From JBMOKU01 sp049324315 (GTDB lineage: Bacteria; Bacillota; Clostridia; Peptostreptococcales; Thermotaleaceae): a DNA stretch of 30,091 nucleotides. The position numbers and the translations under genes are program-made. The number at the start of each line of letters is the position of its first letter. Positions within the stretch are counted from its first letter, which is position 1. Below, in pieces: positions 1 through 8,580 of the stretch. Under the pieces are notes generated by a model. It saw only the letters and a program-made list of their open reading frames with translations, was not told the origin of the DNA and did not search any database. The stretch covers positions 1 to 30,091 of the forward strand of contig JBMOKU010000072.1 of assembly GCA_049324315.1 (NCBI GenBank). The letters run 5' to 3'.

Positions 1-273
1 TACTATCCTCAAAACTTACTATTAAATTGTACTTTTTTGTTATCAAAATTAATATTAGCAAAGAAGTAGTATTATGCTAGGAGAAATGGATTTTAAAAGG
101 CTACTTTTTCAGTGGTCTCGGACTGGTACGCTGTCCGGCGTGTTCTTTGCCGGACTGGGGCCTTGTCCCCATGTGGTGCCCTGGACGATGAAATACTTTT
201 TCAGTGGCCTATCTCCGTGCCGTCCCAAAAAACGAAATACCACTTTAAATGCGTATTTGAATGGGAGCGTAAA
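1..273. other. Leader region upstream of cbiD with GC-rich, hairpin-forming repeat-like DNA
   Basis: No convincing gene lies here. The first 100 bases are AT-rich. From about 101 to 240 the DNA turns GC-rich and structured. A 14-base direct repeat, TACTTTTTCAGTGG, occurs at 102-115 and again at 194-207. A perfect 7-base inverted repeat GTCCGGC/GCCGGAC lies at 133-139 and 149-155, and a GGGG/CCCC hairpin follows at 157-170. A weak promoter-like pair (TTGTAC at 27-32, TATTAG at 53-58) can be drawn but is not convincing. The conserved B12-box of a cobalamin riboswitch was looked for and not seen; it may lie to the left of the window. The composition resembles a degenerate noncoding repeat (REP or MITE type). 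Confidence 0.5.
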
Positions 274-1395
274 ATGTTAGACAGATATATTGTGAAAAAC
301 GGAAAAAAAATGAGATATGGATATACTACAGGATCATGTGCAGCGGCAGCGGCGAAGGCAGCAGCAGTCATGGCATTAAAGAAAGAGCCTGTAGAATCGG
401 TAACCATCGATACACCAAAGGGTTGGGTACTGACGATCAACGTTGAAGAATACGAAATGACAGAAAGCTATGCTGCATGCTATGTAAAAAAAGATGCCGG
501 TGACGATCCGGATACCACTGACGGTATATTGATTGGCGCAAGGGTTGAAATCACCAATGACTCTATGATTCATGTGACGGGTGGACCAGGTGTCGGAATG
601 GTGACAAAGCCCGGACTGGCAGTCCCGCCTAATCATCCGGCGATCAATCCGGTTCCGCAGATGATGATTCAGAAAGAAGTTGCCGAAGTATTACCTCCTG
701 GGAAAGGAGCTATAGTAACCATTGTGGTTCCAGAAGGTGAGCGTATTGCCAAAAAGACGTTCAACCCAAGACTGGGTATAGTAGGAGGAATCTCCATTTT
801 AGGGACTTCAGGGATCGTAGAGCCTATGTCAGAGGAGGCTTTTAAGGATTCATTGGCTTTGGAAATCAGCATGGCTGCACAGCAAGGAATAGATAAGTTG
901 ATCCTTGTGCCAGGCAATTATGGAAGAGATATAGCTGTTAAGCATTATGGCCTTCACGGGGATTATGTGATAAAAACCAGCAATTTCATTGGATTTATGC
1001 TTGAAAAATGTGTGGAATATGGTATAAAAAAAGTTCTGATGATTGGACATATTGGAAAGTTTGTAAAATTAGCGGGGGGAATTTTTCATACCCACAGCAA
1101 AGTAGCTGATGGAAGAATTGAAATCTTAGCCGCCAATCTTGCTTTATTAGGCGCCAACCAAGCTTTGATTCAATCGGTATTTGACTGTGTTACCGCAGAA
1201 GCAGTATTGGAACTCATCGAAAGAAGCAATATGGAAGAAGTATATAGCTATTTATGTAATAAAGCAGAGACAAAATGTGAAGAACATGTATATGGACAGC
1301 TGGAAGTCGGCGTTATTATGTTTTCCATGGATCAGAAAATATTAGGCCTGGGGGAAAAAGGCAGAACCTTTTTGGAGGAATTCAAAGATGAATAA
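274..1395 (+). CDS. cbiD: CbiD, cobalt-precorrin-5B C1-methyltransferase
   Basis: CbiD puts the C1 methyl group on cobalt-precorrin-5B using S-adenosylmethionine, in the anaerobic branch of cobalamin synthesis in the cytoplasm. The protein is 373 residues, normal for the family. It opens with the family signature RYGYTTGSCAAAAAKAA near residues 13-29, and also shows the conserved stretches DAGDDPDTTDG and HVTGGPGVGMVTKPGL. The start at ATG 274 has a GGGAG-like site just upstream (about 262-266). An upstream in-frame extension to 112 runs through the repeat-like leader and is not credible. An internal ATG at 310 would leave too short an N-terminus. The gene overlaps cbiE by 8 bases and heads the corrin ring gene run. 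Confidence 0.95.
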   Translation: MLDRYIVKNGKKMRYGYTTGSCAAAAAKAAAVMALKKEPVESVTIDTPKGWVLTINVEEYEMTESYAACYVKKDAGDDPDTTDGILIGARVEITNDSMIHVTGGPGVGMVTKPGLAVPPNHPAINPVPQMMIQKEVAEVLPPGKGAIVTIVVPEGERIAKKTFNPRLGIVGGISILGTSGIVEPMSEEAFKDSLALEISMAAQQGIDKLILVPGNYGRDIAVKHYGLHGDYVIKTSNFIGFMLEKCVEYGIKKVLMIGHIGKFVKLAGGIFHTHSKVADGRIEILAANLALLGANQALIQSVFDCVTAEAVLELIERSNMEEVYSYLCNKAETKCEEHVYGQLEVGVIMFSMDQKILGLGEKGRTFLEEFKDE

Positions 1396-2026
1396 AGTCT
1401 TCGTATTAGGAATGGGGCCGGGGAGCAAAGCGTATATTCCGCCAGTAACGGTTGATGTTATAGGACAGTGTGATGTGTTGATCGGAGGAGAAAGGCATCT
1501 TCAGTACTTTCAAGAGCTGGGAAAAGAGATGATTCCCATTAAAGCGGATTTGCCGGCCATTTTAGATTATGTCATGGAAAATAGGGAGCACAAAAAAATT
1601 GGGTTTCTGCTTTCAGGAGACACGGGATTTTACAGCATGCTTACCTACTTGAAAAAACATTTTAAAACCAACGAATTGGAAGTATATCCCGGTATCAGCT
1701 CCTTTCAGTACTTATTAGCAAGGATCGGAGAGACTTGGCAGGATGCTTATGTGGGGAGTCTCCACGGTCGAGAGTTTAATCTCGTTCAAGCGATCAAGGA
1801 GAATGAAAAGGTGATCGTATTAACTGACCATAAATATACCCCAAGCAAAATTGCATCCATACTCCTTGAAAATCATATGAAGGACATTGTTTTGGTAGTG
1901 GGTGAAAATTTGTCCTATGAAAGTGAAAGAATCGTTTTCGGTAAGCCAGAAGAAATTGTAGAGCATGAGAATTTTGAAATGTCAGTGGTGGTGATTATGA
2001 AAGATGACAGAAAAATGGAAGTTTAA
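1388..2026 (+). CDS. cbiE: CbiE, cobalt-precorrin-7 C5-methyltransferase
   Basis: CbiE belongs to the tetrapyrrole methylase family and methylates C5 of cobalt-precorrin-7. With CbiT it does the work that the fused CobL enzyme does in aerobes. At 212 residues it matches stand-alone CbiE. The N-terminal glycine-rich VFLGMGPGS-type loop (here VFVLGMGPGS, about residues 4-13) and GGERHLQYF (about 33-41) are typical, as are the LLSGDTGFYSM and VYPGISSFQYLLARIG blocks of the SAM site. It overlaps cbiD by 8 bases and cbiT by 23 bases, so the three genes are probably translationally coupled. Confidence 0.93.
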   Translation: MNKVFVLGMGPGSKAYIPPVTVDVIGQCDVLIGGERHLQYFQELGKEMIPIKADLPAILDYVMENREHKKIGFLLSGDTGFYSMLTYLKKHFKTNELEVYPGISSFQYLLARIGETWQDAYVGSLHGREFNLVQAIKENEKVIVLTDHKYTPSKIASILLENHMKDIVLVVGENLSYESERIVFGKPEEIVEHENFEMSVVVIMKDDRKMEV

Positions 2027-2594
2027 GACACCGGGGATACCCGATGCGTACTTTTTACGCGGCAAGGTTCCTATGACAAAAGAAGAAATACGAGCCGTGA
2101 CCATATCAAAGCTGAGGTTAAAGGAAGACTCCGTTGTTGTTGATATTGGAGCAGGAACGGGCTCTATATCTATTGAAGCTGCGTTAATCTGCGACAAGGG
2201 CAAGGTAATTGCCATTGAAAGAAACCAGGAAGGTGTCGAGCTTATCAGGAAGAATAGTGTCTATTTTGGCGCAGCAATGGATATACAGCATGGTAATGGA
2301 TCCGCTTGTTTGCGTCAAATTGAAAGCATGGATCGATGTATTATCGGAGGCAGCGGCGGTGAACTGGAAGAGCTTATCGGCTTATGTTATCAGAAATTGA
2401 CAAAGGAAGGCATTTTGGTGATTAACAGTATCACCATTGAAACATTGTACGAATCCATACAATATCTAAGGAATTCAGGCTTTTCGGATATTGATGTGGT
2501 GTCTCTCAGTGTATCAAAAGGAAGAAATGTTGGCCGTTATACAATGATGGAAGCATTAAATCCTATCTATATTATTTCAGGTGTAAAGGTATAG
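2004..2594 (+). CDS. cbiT: CbiT, cobalt-precorrin-6B C15-methyltransferase (decarboxylating)
   Basis: CbiT methylates C15 and removes the C12 acetate carboxyl group of cobalt-precorrin-6B. The 196-residue protein has a class I Rossmann SAM domain. The conserved N-terminus PGIPDAYFLRGKVPMTKEEIRA (split here as PGIPDAYF and PMTKEEIRA) is diagnostic, followed by motif I VVDIGAGTGSISIEAA around residues 45-60. The start overlaps the end of cbiE by 23 bases in another frame. The codons after ATG 2004 (MTEKWKFKTPG) align with the family start. A separate cbiT, rather than a CobL-like fusion, fits the anaerobic pathway. Confidence 0.94.
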   Translation: MTEKWKFKTPGIPDAYFLRGKVPMTKEEIRAVTISKLRLKEDSVVVDIGAGTGSISIEAALICDKGKVIAIERNQEGVELIRKNSVYFGAAMDIQHGNGSACLRQIESMDRCIIGGSGGELEELIGLCYQKLTKEGILVINSITIETLYESIQYLRNSGFSDIDVVSLSVSKGRNVGRYTMMEALNPIYIISGVKV

Positions 2595-2604
2595 GAGGCA
2601 AAAC

Positions 2605-3315
2605 ATGAAAGGTAAATTTTATGGAATCGGCATAGGACCCGGAGACCCTGGATTAGTTACAGTGAAGGCTGTAGAGATACTAAATAAGGTAGATATCGTT
2701 ATTGCACCTGAAACAAAACATGGGAAGGGTAGTACGGCATTTCAGATTGTGCAGGGACATATTCAAGACCACAGTAAAGTAAGATTGCAGATATTTCCTA
2801 TGACATATGATCGTGATGCTTTGGAAAAAAGCTGGATACAGAATAGAATGGAGATCGTTGATTTTCTTCATTCGGGAAAAAGTGTGGGGTTTATTACCTT
2901 AGGTGACCCTATGATCTATAGTACATATATTTATTTGTTGAGAGATATTCAAAACCAAGGTTTCGAAACAGAGACAATTCCAGGTATACCTTCATTTTGT
3001 GCAGCTGCATCAAAGCTGGGTATTCCCCTAACAGAGGGAGATGAAAACCTATGTATTATTCCTGCGGCTTACGATAGTGACAATATTGATCAGCTGCTGG
3101 CGTCAGGGGATAATTTTGTACTCATGAAACCATCCAAGGATTTTCCACATGTGGTGGATACCTTAGAAAGACATGACTTGGCAGAGAATGCAGTACTTAT
3201 TTCCAAGTGTGGACATGAAGATGAAAAAATCGAATATGATGTAAAGAAGCAAAGAGATGAAAAAATTGACTATTTATCAATGCTCATTGTGAAACGAGGG
3301 AGGACAAATCAATGA
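2605..3315 (+). CDS. cbiL: CbiL, cobalt-precorrin-2 C20-methyltransferase
   Basis: CbiL adds the C20 methyl group to cobalt-precorrin-2, the first methylation after cobalt insertion. It has 236 residues. The N-terminal GIGIGPGDPGLVTVKA loop (about residues 7-22) and the APETKHGKGSTAF block (about 34-46), typical of C20 methylases, are visible, with GDPMIYSTYIYLL and IPGIPSFCAAA making up the SAM site. An AGGAGG ribosome site lies 7 bases before ATG 2605. The 3' end overlaps cbiF by an ATGA, a classic coupled junction. The enzyme differs from CbiF and CbiH by the ETK block, so the assignment is firm. Confidence 0.93.
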   Translation: MKGKFYGIGIGPGDPGLVTVKAVEILNKVDIVIAPETKHGKGSTAFQIVQGHIQDHSKVRLQIFPMTYDRDALEKSWIQNRMEIVDFLHSGKSVGFITLGDPMIYSTYIYLLRDIQNQGFETETIPGIPSFCAAASKLGIPLTEGDENLCIIPAAYDSDNIDQLLASGDNFVLMKPSKDFPHVVDTLERHDLAENAVLISKCGHEDEKIEYDVKKQRDEKIDYLSMLIVKRGRTNQ

Positions 3316-4064
3316 TATATTTTATTGGAGCTGGCCCAGGTGATCCGGAATTAATCACGGTTAAGGGACAAAAAATTGTAAAAGAAGCAGATATTATCAT
3401 CTATGCAGGATCATTGGTCAATAAAGCCATTATCGATTGTCGCAGGGAGGATGCTGTAGTTTACAATAGTGCAGTGATGACTTTAGAAGAAGTGATTGAG
3501 GTTATGGAGAAGGGTGTCTCAGAAAATAAGCTGGTTGCAAGAGTACATACCGGAGATCCCAGCATATATGGTGCCATTCGTGAGCAAATGGACATTTTGG
3601 ATGAAAAGGGAATCTCTTATGAGGTTATTCCTGGAGTCAGTTCATTTGTTGGAGCAGCGGCATCTATTCAAAAAGAATTTACTCTGCCCGGTGTTTCACA
3701 GACCGTTATTTTGACAAGACTAGAAGGAAGAACAGAAGTACCGGAAAAAGAAAAATTGGAAAGCTTAGCCCAGCACCGTGCATCCATGTGTATATTCTTA
3801 TCGGTGCACATGATGGAGGATGTTGTTCAACGGCTTTCTGTACACTATCCCATGACGACACCGATTGCAGTTGTACAGAGGGCCACTTGGGAAGATGAAA
3901 AAATAGTCATAGGTACGCTGGAAGATATCGCAGAAAAAGTAAAAAGGGCTGAAATTACAAAAACAGCGCAGATATTGGTCGGTGACTTTCTGGGAGACAA
4001 GTACGAGCGGTCAAAATTATATGATAAAAGTTTCAGTCATGAATTTAGGAGTGCTAAAGAATGA
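3312..4064 (+). CDS. cbiF: CbiF, cobalt-precorrin-4 C11-methyltransferase
   Basis: CbiF methylates C11 of cobalt-precorrin-4. The 250-residue protein shows the tetrapyrrole methylase fold signatures in order: FIGAGPGDPELITVKG (about 4-19), IIYAGSLVN (about 31-39), VHTGDPSIYGAIREQM (about 78-93) and PGVSSFVGAAASI (about 104-116), then TLPGVSQTVILTR and a basic GRTEVPEKE segment characteristic of CbiF/CobM. The start codon overlaps the stop of cbiL by 4 bases (ATGA), and its own stop overlaps the start of cbiG in the same way. Confidence 0.95.
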   Translation: MIYFIGAGPGDPELITVKGQKIVKEADIIIYAGSLVNKAIIDCRREDAVVYNSAVMTLEEVIEVMEKGVSENKLVARVHTGDPSIYGAIREQMDILDEKGISYEVIPGVSSFVGAAASIQKEFTLPGVSQTVILTRLEGRTEVPEKEKLESLAQHRASMCIFLSVHMMEDVVQRLSVHYPMTTPIAVVQRATWEDEKIVIGTLEDIAEKVKRAEITKTAQILVGDFLGDKYERSKLYDKSFSHEFRSAKE

Positions 4065-5101
4065 GTTATGGCATTGTTACCCTGACAAAGGGGGCATTAG
4101 GCTTAGGCAGTAAGCTCCTGGATTTTTATGGGGATGCCGTTTTATATATCCATGAAAAATTCGACTCGGAGGATGAGCGGGTTAAGAAAATCAATCAGCC
4201 TTTTCAAAACTTCATTGGAGAAATATTTGATTGCCATAAATACTTGGTTTTTATCATGGCCACGGGCATTGTTGTACGGTCCATAGCACCCTATCTTAAG
4301 GATAAAAAAACGGACCCAGGTATCATTGTATTAGATGAAAAGGGAAAGAATGTTATCAGTCTCCTATCGGGGCATATGGGAGGGGCCAACGAGCTGGCTG
4401 TCAGGACCGCTGATTATTTAGGCTCCAACCCTGTTATTACCACTGCTTCTGATGTGAATATGACAATGGCGGTGGACACATTGGCATCCATGCTTCATTG
4501 TCAAATTGAGAATTATCCTGAAGCAACCAAGGTATCAGCCCATATTGTAAATGGTGAAATGGTGGGGATTATTTCTTCAAAGCCGGTGAATATTGATCTA
4601 CCTTACAATATTATACCTATCCGTGAAGAAGCAAGGAATACCATGAATATAAAAGGACTGATAAAAGTAACCAGTGAAAAAAGAATGGCCCTGGAAAAGC
4701 AAGATACCGTTTTACTAAGACCCAGGGAGATCGTTATCGGCCTGGGGTGTAAAAAAGGGAAAACGAAGGAAGAAATCCTATGGGCTATTCAAGATACCTT
4801 ATCCAAGTTAAACTTGTCCGAGAAAGCTGTAAAACATATTGCAACGATTGACGTAAAAAAAGAGGAAATAGGTATTCAACAAGCAGCTAAAGAACTAGGA
4901 GTACCAGTGATCATTGTGGATACGGATGAAATCAAAAAAATAGAAGAAAAATTTGAAACTTCAGAATTTGTTAGAAGAACGGTTGGGGTAGGTGCTGTAT
5001 GTGAGCCGGCTGCTTTGTTAAGCAGCAAGCAAGGTGTGGTGATTCAGTCCAAGCAGTCCTATCATGGAATTACCATAGCTGTCGTCAGAGAAGGTGAGTA
5101 A
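4061..5101 (+). CDS. cbiG: CbiG, cobalt-precorrin-5A hydrolase
   Basis: CbiG opens the delta-lactone ring of cobalt-precorrin-5A and releases acetaldehyde, the step that marks the anaerobic corrin pathway. The 346-residue protein has the usual layout. The central region carries MATGIVVRSIAPYL (about 66-79) and SLLSGHMGGANELA (about 104-117). The C-terminal CbiG domain begins near REIVIGLGCKKG (about 222-233) and ends with RTVGVGAVCEPAALL. The start overlaps the cbiF stop by 4 bases and hemA follows after 3 bases. Its presence supports an early-cobalt-insertion route rather than the oxygen-dependent CobG route. Confidence 0.94.
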   Translation: MSYGIVTLTKGALGLGSKLLDFYGDAVLYIHEKFDSEDERVKKINQPFQNFIGEIFDCHKYLVFIMATGIVVRSIAPYLKDKKTDPGIIVLDEKGKNVISLLSGHMGGANELAVRTADYLGSNPVITTASDVNMTMAVDTLASMLHCQIENYPEATKVSAHIVNGEMVGIISSKPVNIDLPYNIIPIREEARNTMNIKGLIKVTSEKRMALEKQDTVLLRPREIVIGLGCKKGKTKEEILWAIQDTLSKLNLSEKAVKHIATIDVKKEEIGIQQAAKELGVPVIIVDTDEIKKIEEKFETSEFVRRTVGVGAVCEPAALLSSKQGVVIQSKQSYHGITIAVVREGE

Positions 5102-5104
5102 TCA

Positions 5105-6418
5105 ATGGAAATTATTGTCGTGGGTATTAATTATAAAAATTCGTCTGTTGAAATCAGAGAAAAAGTGGCATTTAAAAAAAGTGACTTGCCAAAGGCCTAT
5201 GAACAATTAGCGAGAAATCATTATATAAAAGAAGTCGTTATTCTTTCTACCTGTAATCGAAGCGAGATTACAGCTGTCGTGAGTGATATGGAACAGGGGA
5301 TAAGTACTTTAAAGAAATTCTACTGTGATTTCTTCCAGATTTCTCAGGAAGCGTTGGAACAGCATTTTTTTAGTCTCGTATCTGATGATGCTGTAAAGCA
5401 CGTTTTTTGCTTGGCATCAGGTTTGGATTCATTGGTTCTTGGGGAGGATCAAATCCTTGGACAGGTAAGAAATGCCCATGTAGAAGCACAGGAACAGGGA
5501 TGGACAGGAAATGTTTTAAACAAGCTTTATCGGGAAGCGGTGACAACGGCGAAAAAAATCAAAAGAGAGACAGCGATTTCTCAAAATCCTTTATCTATTA
5601 GTTCCATTGCAGTCAAGTTCATTGAAAATCTTTTCGGAGATTTACGGAATAAACGTGTATTGGTTATCGGTGTTGGAAAAATGAGCAGAATAGCCATTGA
5701 AAACCTTATAAGCCGCGGCGTGGAGGAAATTCATGTAACCAATCGGACTGTTGGTCATGCCATTGATCTATCAAAAAGATATGCCAATGTAGGTGTCATT
5801 GACTTTCATGACAGATATCGTATGGTTCCTCAGGTAGATATCGTTATAACTTCAACCAGTGCACCCCACTTTGTTTTAAGAAAAGATGAGCTGGAGAAGT
5901 ATATTGATAGGAAGAAGCCTCTCTGTATTATTGATATAGCCCTGCCAAGAGATGTGGAGCCGGAGATTGGGCAAATTGAGGGAGTCTCCCTATATGAATT
6001 GGACACATTGAAAAAGGTATCAGAAGAGAATATGGAATCAAGACTTGAGGCTGCCAAGGATGCAGAGCGGATTATCATTGAAGAGTGCATTAAGTTTGAA
6101 AACTGGTACAATTGCCTTCCTGTATTCCCTGCCATAGAAGGCATCATTAAGCTGGGGGAAGAAATTTTCGAAAATGAACTGGACAGCTTGATTAGAAGGC
6201 TGGATTCAGCATCTGAAAAAGATAAAGAATTGATTTCAGTTGTTATGAAAAGTGTTGTTAAAAAGATGATTAAGAAACCGATTTTAAACCTAAAACGAGC
6301 TGGAGAAGATAGACAGGGAGATTTGTACGGGAAAATTGCCAGCGAACTTTTTGGATTGAATAAATATAGTTGCAAAAAACAAATAAAAACGACACAAAAG
6401 CATTTTATAGAAGAGTAG
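5105..6418 (+). CDS. hemA: HemA, glutamyl-tRNA reductase
   Basis: HemA reduces glutamyl-tRNA(Glu) with NADPH to glutamate-1-semialdehyde, the committed step of C5-pathway tetrapyrrole synthesis. The protein has 437 residues. The N-terminal catalytic domain holds the family motif LSTCNRSE with nucleophile Cys50. The blocks SGLDSLVLGEDQILGQVR (about 105-122) and GVGKMSRIA (NADPH domain, about 195-203) follow, then a helical dimerisation tail. A GGTGAG-type ribosome site precedes ATG 5105. The gene sits inside the cbi run, between cbiG and cbiH, so 5-aminolevulinate supply is tied to corrin production. The last part (NKYSCKKQIKTTQKHF) is a basic tail of no clear role. Confidence 0.97.
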   Translation: MEIIVVGINYKNSSVEIREKVAFKKSDLPKAYEQLARNHYIKEVVILSTCNRSEITAVVSDMEQGISTLKKFYCDFFQISQEALEQHFFSLVSDDAVKHVFCLASGLDSLVLGEDQILGQVRNAHVEAQEQGWTGNVLNKLYREAVTTAKKIKRETAISQNPLSISSIAVKFIENLFGDLRNKRVLVIGVGKMSRIAIENLISRGVEEIHVTNRTVGHAIDLSKRYANVGVIDFHDRYRMVPQVDIVITSTSAPHFVLRKDELEKYIDRKKPLCIIDIALPRDVEPEIGQIEGVSLYELDTLKKVSEENMESRLEAAKDAERIIIEECIKFENWYNCLPVFPAIEGIIKLGEEIFENELDSLIRRLDSASEKDKELISVVMKSVVKKMIKKPILNLKRAGEDRQGDLYGKIASELFGLNKYSCKKQIKTTQKHFIEE

Positions 6419-6432
6419 ATAGGAGGAAAAAG

Positions 6433-7173
6433 ATGCAGAAGAATGGAAAGGTGTTTGTTGTAGGGATAGGGCCTGGTAACAGAGAGCATATGAGTTTTCG
6501 AGCGGTAGAGGCTATTCAGGAATCACAAGTGGTGATCGGATATAAGACCTATGTGCGGTTGATTGAGGATCTGCTGGAAGACAAAGAAGTGATTGATTCT
6601 GGCATGAGAAAAGAAGTTGAACGATGCAATCTAACGATAGATAAAGCTTTGGAAGGAAAAACTGTATCCATCATCAGTAGTGGGGATGCAGGGGTTTATG
6701 GCATGGCTGGCATCATGCTGGAATTGGTTCATGAAAGAGCAGTCTCTGTTGAAGTAGAAATCGTTCCGGGTATAACTGCTGCCAGTGCGGCATCGGCGGC
6801 TTTGGGAGCACCCATGATGCATGATTTTGCTGTGATTTCACTAAGCGATCTGCTGACAGACTGGGAATTGATCAGAAAAAGAATAGCATGTGCTGCTGAG
6901 GGTGATTTTGTGATTGCTTTATACAATCCGAAGAGTATGGAAAGAGTGCATCAAATTGAAGAAGCAAGAGAAATACTATTAAAATATAAAAAGAAAGAAA
7001 CGCCGGTAGGTATTGTGAAAAATGCGAAACGGAAAGGCGAAGAATGGATTATTACGGACATAGAACATATGCTAGCGCATGAGATAGACATGTTGACAGT
7101 GGTTATCATAGGCAATGGGAATACCTACGTAAAGAATGGAAAGATGATCACACCCAGGGGATATCGGCTATGA
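6433..7173 (+). CDS. cbiH: CbiH, cobalt-precorrin-3 C17-methyltransferase (ring-contracting)
   Basis: CbiH methylates C17 of cobalt-precorrin-3 and drives ring contraction to cobalt-precorrin-4. The 246-residue product has the methylase loop VVGIGPGNREHMSFRA (about 9-24), VVIGYKTYVRLIEDL (about 35-49), ISSGDAGVYGMAGIM, PGITAASAASAALGAPMMHDF and the CbiH-type block FVIALYNPKS. The start at ATG 6433 has a strong AGGAGG 7 bases upstream. A longer in-frame version starting at 6370 would overlap hemA and lacks such a site, so it is rejected. The 3' end overlaps cbiJ by ATGA. Confidence 0.94.
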   Translation: MQKNGKVFVVGIGPGNREHMSFRAVEAIQESQVVIGYKTYVRLIEDLLEDKEVIDSGMRKEVERCNLTIDKALEGKTVSIISSGDAGVYGMAGIMLELVHERAVSVEVEIVPGITAASAASAALGAPMMHDFAVISLSDLLTDWELIRKRIACAAEGDFVIALYNPKSMERVHQIEEAREILLKYKKKETPVGIVKNAKRKGEEWIITDIEHMLAHEIDMLTVVIIGNGNTYVKNGKMITPRGYRL

Positions 7174-7964
7174 TTATGATTTTAAGCGGTACCTTGGAGG
7201 GAAGAGAAATTGTATCAGGATTGGTTGAAAAAAAGCTTCCGGTAATGGTGTCGACGGCCACTGCTTATGGAGGGAGTTTGATTCCTCCATCGGAGCACTG
7301 TACAGTTTTAAGCAAAAAACTTTCAGAGGAAGAGATGCGGCAACTGTTTCATGAGAGACAGGTTAAAGTACTGGTGGATGTAACACACCCTTATGCCGCG
7401 GAAGTATCACAAAATGCCATGAAAGCATGTCAGGCTTTAGGTATTGTTTATTTTCGATATCATCGACAGGATAGTGTAGTCGCTGAAGAAGAAAGTGTTA
7501 TGAGATTTCCCACTTATGAAATGGCTGCCGATTATCTAGCGGGTACGGATGGAAATATTCTGTTGGCAACAGGGAGTAAAACATTAGGTGTATTTACCGG
7601 AAAAATCAGCAGAGAACGTATTTTCCCCAGAATACTTCCCACCAGCCAGATGGTAGAAAAATGTGAAGGGCTTGGAATTAAACCATCGAATATCATCGCC
7701 ATGCAGGGGCCTTTTTCTCAGGCAATGAATGTTGAAATGATTAAAATGTATAATATCAGGTACTTGGTGACGAAGGACAGTGGAGATGTGGGAGGCACGA
7801 AAGAAAAACTGATGGCGGCGGCCTTAACCAACACGCGAGTCATAATGATTGAGCGTCCACAGATTGATTATGTTAATGTTTATGAGAATATTGGAGAACT
7901 TATTGATAAAGTGAGTGAAGTTTATGCGGAAATATTATCCGATCATGGTCGATTTGTACAATAA
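7170..7964 (+). CDS. cbiJ: CbiJ, cobalt-precorrin-6A reductase
   Basis: CbiJ reduces the macrocycle of cobalt-precorrin-6A. It is the counterpart of CobK; the anaerobic enzyme probably uses NADH. The 264-residue protein carries the family features LSGTLEGREIV (about 4-14), STATAYGG, VDVTHPYAAEVSQNA (about 68-82), LATGSKTLGVF and the C-terminal VTKDSGDVGGTKEKL. The start overlaps the cbiH stop by 4 bases. ATG 7170 and ATG 7176 are both possible starts, and the first is preferred for the coupled junction. The 3' end overlaps the next gene by about 41 bases. Confidence 0.93.
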   Translation: MIMILSGTLEGREIVSGLVEKKLPVMVSTATAYGGSLIPPSEHCTVLSKKLSEEEMRQLFHERQVKVLVDVTHPYAAEVSQNAMKACQALGIVYFRYHRQDSVVAEEESVMRFPTYEMAADYLAGTDGNILLATGSKTLGVFTGKISRERIFPRILPTSQMVEKCEGLGIKPSNIIAMQGPFSQAMNVEMIKMYNIRYLVTKDSGDVGGTKEKLMAAALTNTRVIMIERPQIDYVNVYENIGELIDKVSEVYAEILSDHGRFVQ

Positions 7965-8580
7965 ACAATGTACAATCGTAGGCGGCGGAAAGGTGGCCGA
8001 AAGGAAGGTATCCAACCTATTAGAATATGGTGCCCGTATAAAGGTCATAAGCCCTTCATTAACGGAAGAGCTCAAAAAATGGAAAGAGAGCGGCTGTATT
8101 GCTGTAGAAGAAAGGGAATATCGTCATGGAGATTTGAGTGACAGTGCGTATGTTTTTGTAGCTGTTGACCGTCCGGAAATCAGCCGGTTATGTACTCAGG
8201 AAGGCGCTGCTTTGGGGATATTGATGAATGTGGCGGATCAACCGGACCAATGTGATTTTATTGTACCGGCTGTGGTGACAAGGGGAGAGCTTACACTGGC
8301 TATATCTACAAACGGAAAGAGTCCCTTACTTTCAAGAAAAATTCGGGAAGAATTGGAGAACACCTATGATGAAGTCTATGGATTGTATGTAGATATATTA
8401 GGTGAAATCAGAAAAGCTGTCATAACGGAGGTAACGGATCCTAAGAAGAGAAAAAAAGTATTTGAAAGAATCATCTACAGTGATCTTTTACAAAAATATC
8501 AGCAAGGTGTAATCTCTGACCTTAAGCAGGCAATATTTGACCTGTACAGGGAAACAATGAATGATATGAATCGAGAATAG
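7924..8580 (+). CDS. Precorrin-2 dehydrogenase (SirC/CysG N-terminal/Met8 family)
   Basis: The enzyme oxidises precorrin-2 to sirohydrochlorin with NAD; some family members (Met8, CysG N-domain) also insert iron or cobalt. The 218-residue protein has the Rossmann motif TIVGGGKVAERKV (about 16-28), then ARIKVISP and the dimerisation-domain block VADQPDQCDFIVPAVV followed by LAISTNGKSPLLSRKIREELE. An Asp is present in the VADQ segment, where CysG and Met8 carry the proposed catalytic Asp. Whether it chelates metal cannot be told here. ATG 7924 is preferred; GTG 7915 is in frame and would add three residues. It lacks the C-terminal methylase domain of CysG; CobA is encoded further on, fused to HemD. 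Confidence 0.88.
   Translation: MRKYYPIMVDLYNKQCTIVGGGKVAERKVSNLLEYGARIKVISPSLTEELKKWKESGCIAVEEREYRHGDLSDSAYVFVAVDRPEISRLCTQEGAALGILMNVADQPDQCDFIVPAVVTRGELTLAISTNGKSPLLSRKIREELENTYDEVYGLYVDILGEIRKAVITEVTDPKKRKKVFERIIYSDLLQKYQQGVISDLKQAIFDLYRETMNDMNRE

Noticed and set aside
1..273. Cobalamin riboswitch upstream of cbiD
   Set aside because: No B12-box or surrounding conserved core was seen; such an element, if present, lies left of the window.
74..280. Small open frame covering the cbiD leader
   Set aside because: It spans repeat-like DNA, has unlikely composition and overlaps the cbiD start; no homology is recognised.
5830..6489. Long open frame on the - strand over hemA and cbiH
   Set aside because: It is antisense to well-identified genes, is rich in Ser/Leu/Phe as expected from reverse reading, and has no plausible ribosome site.
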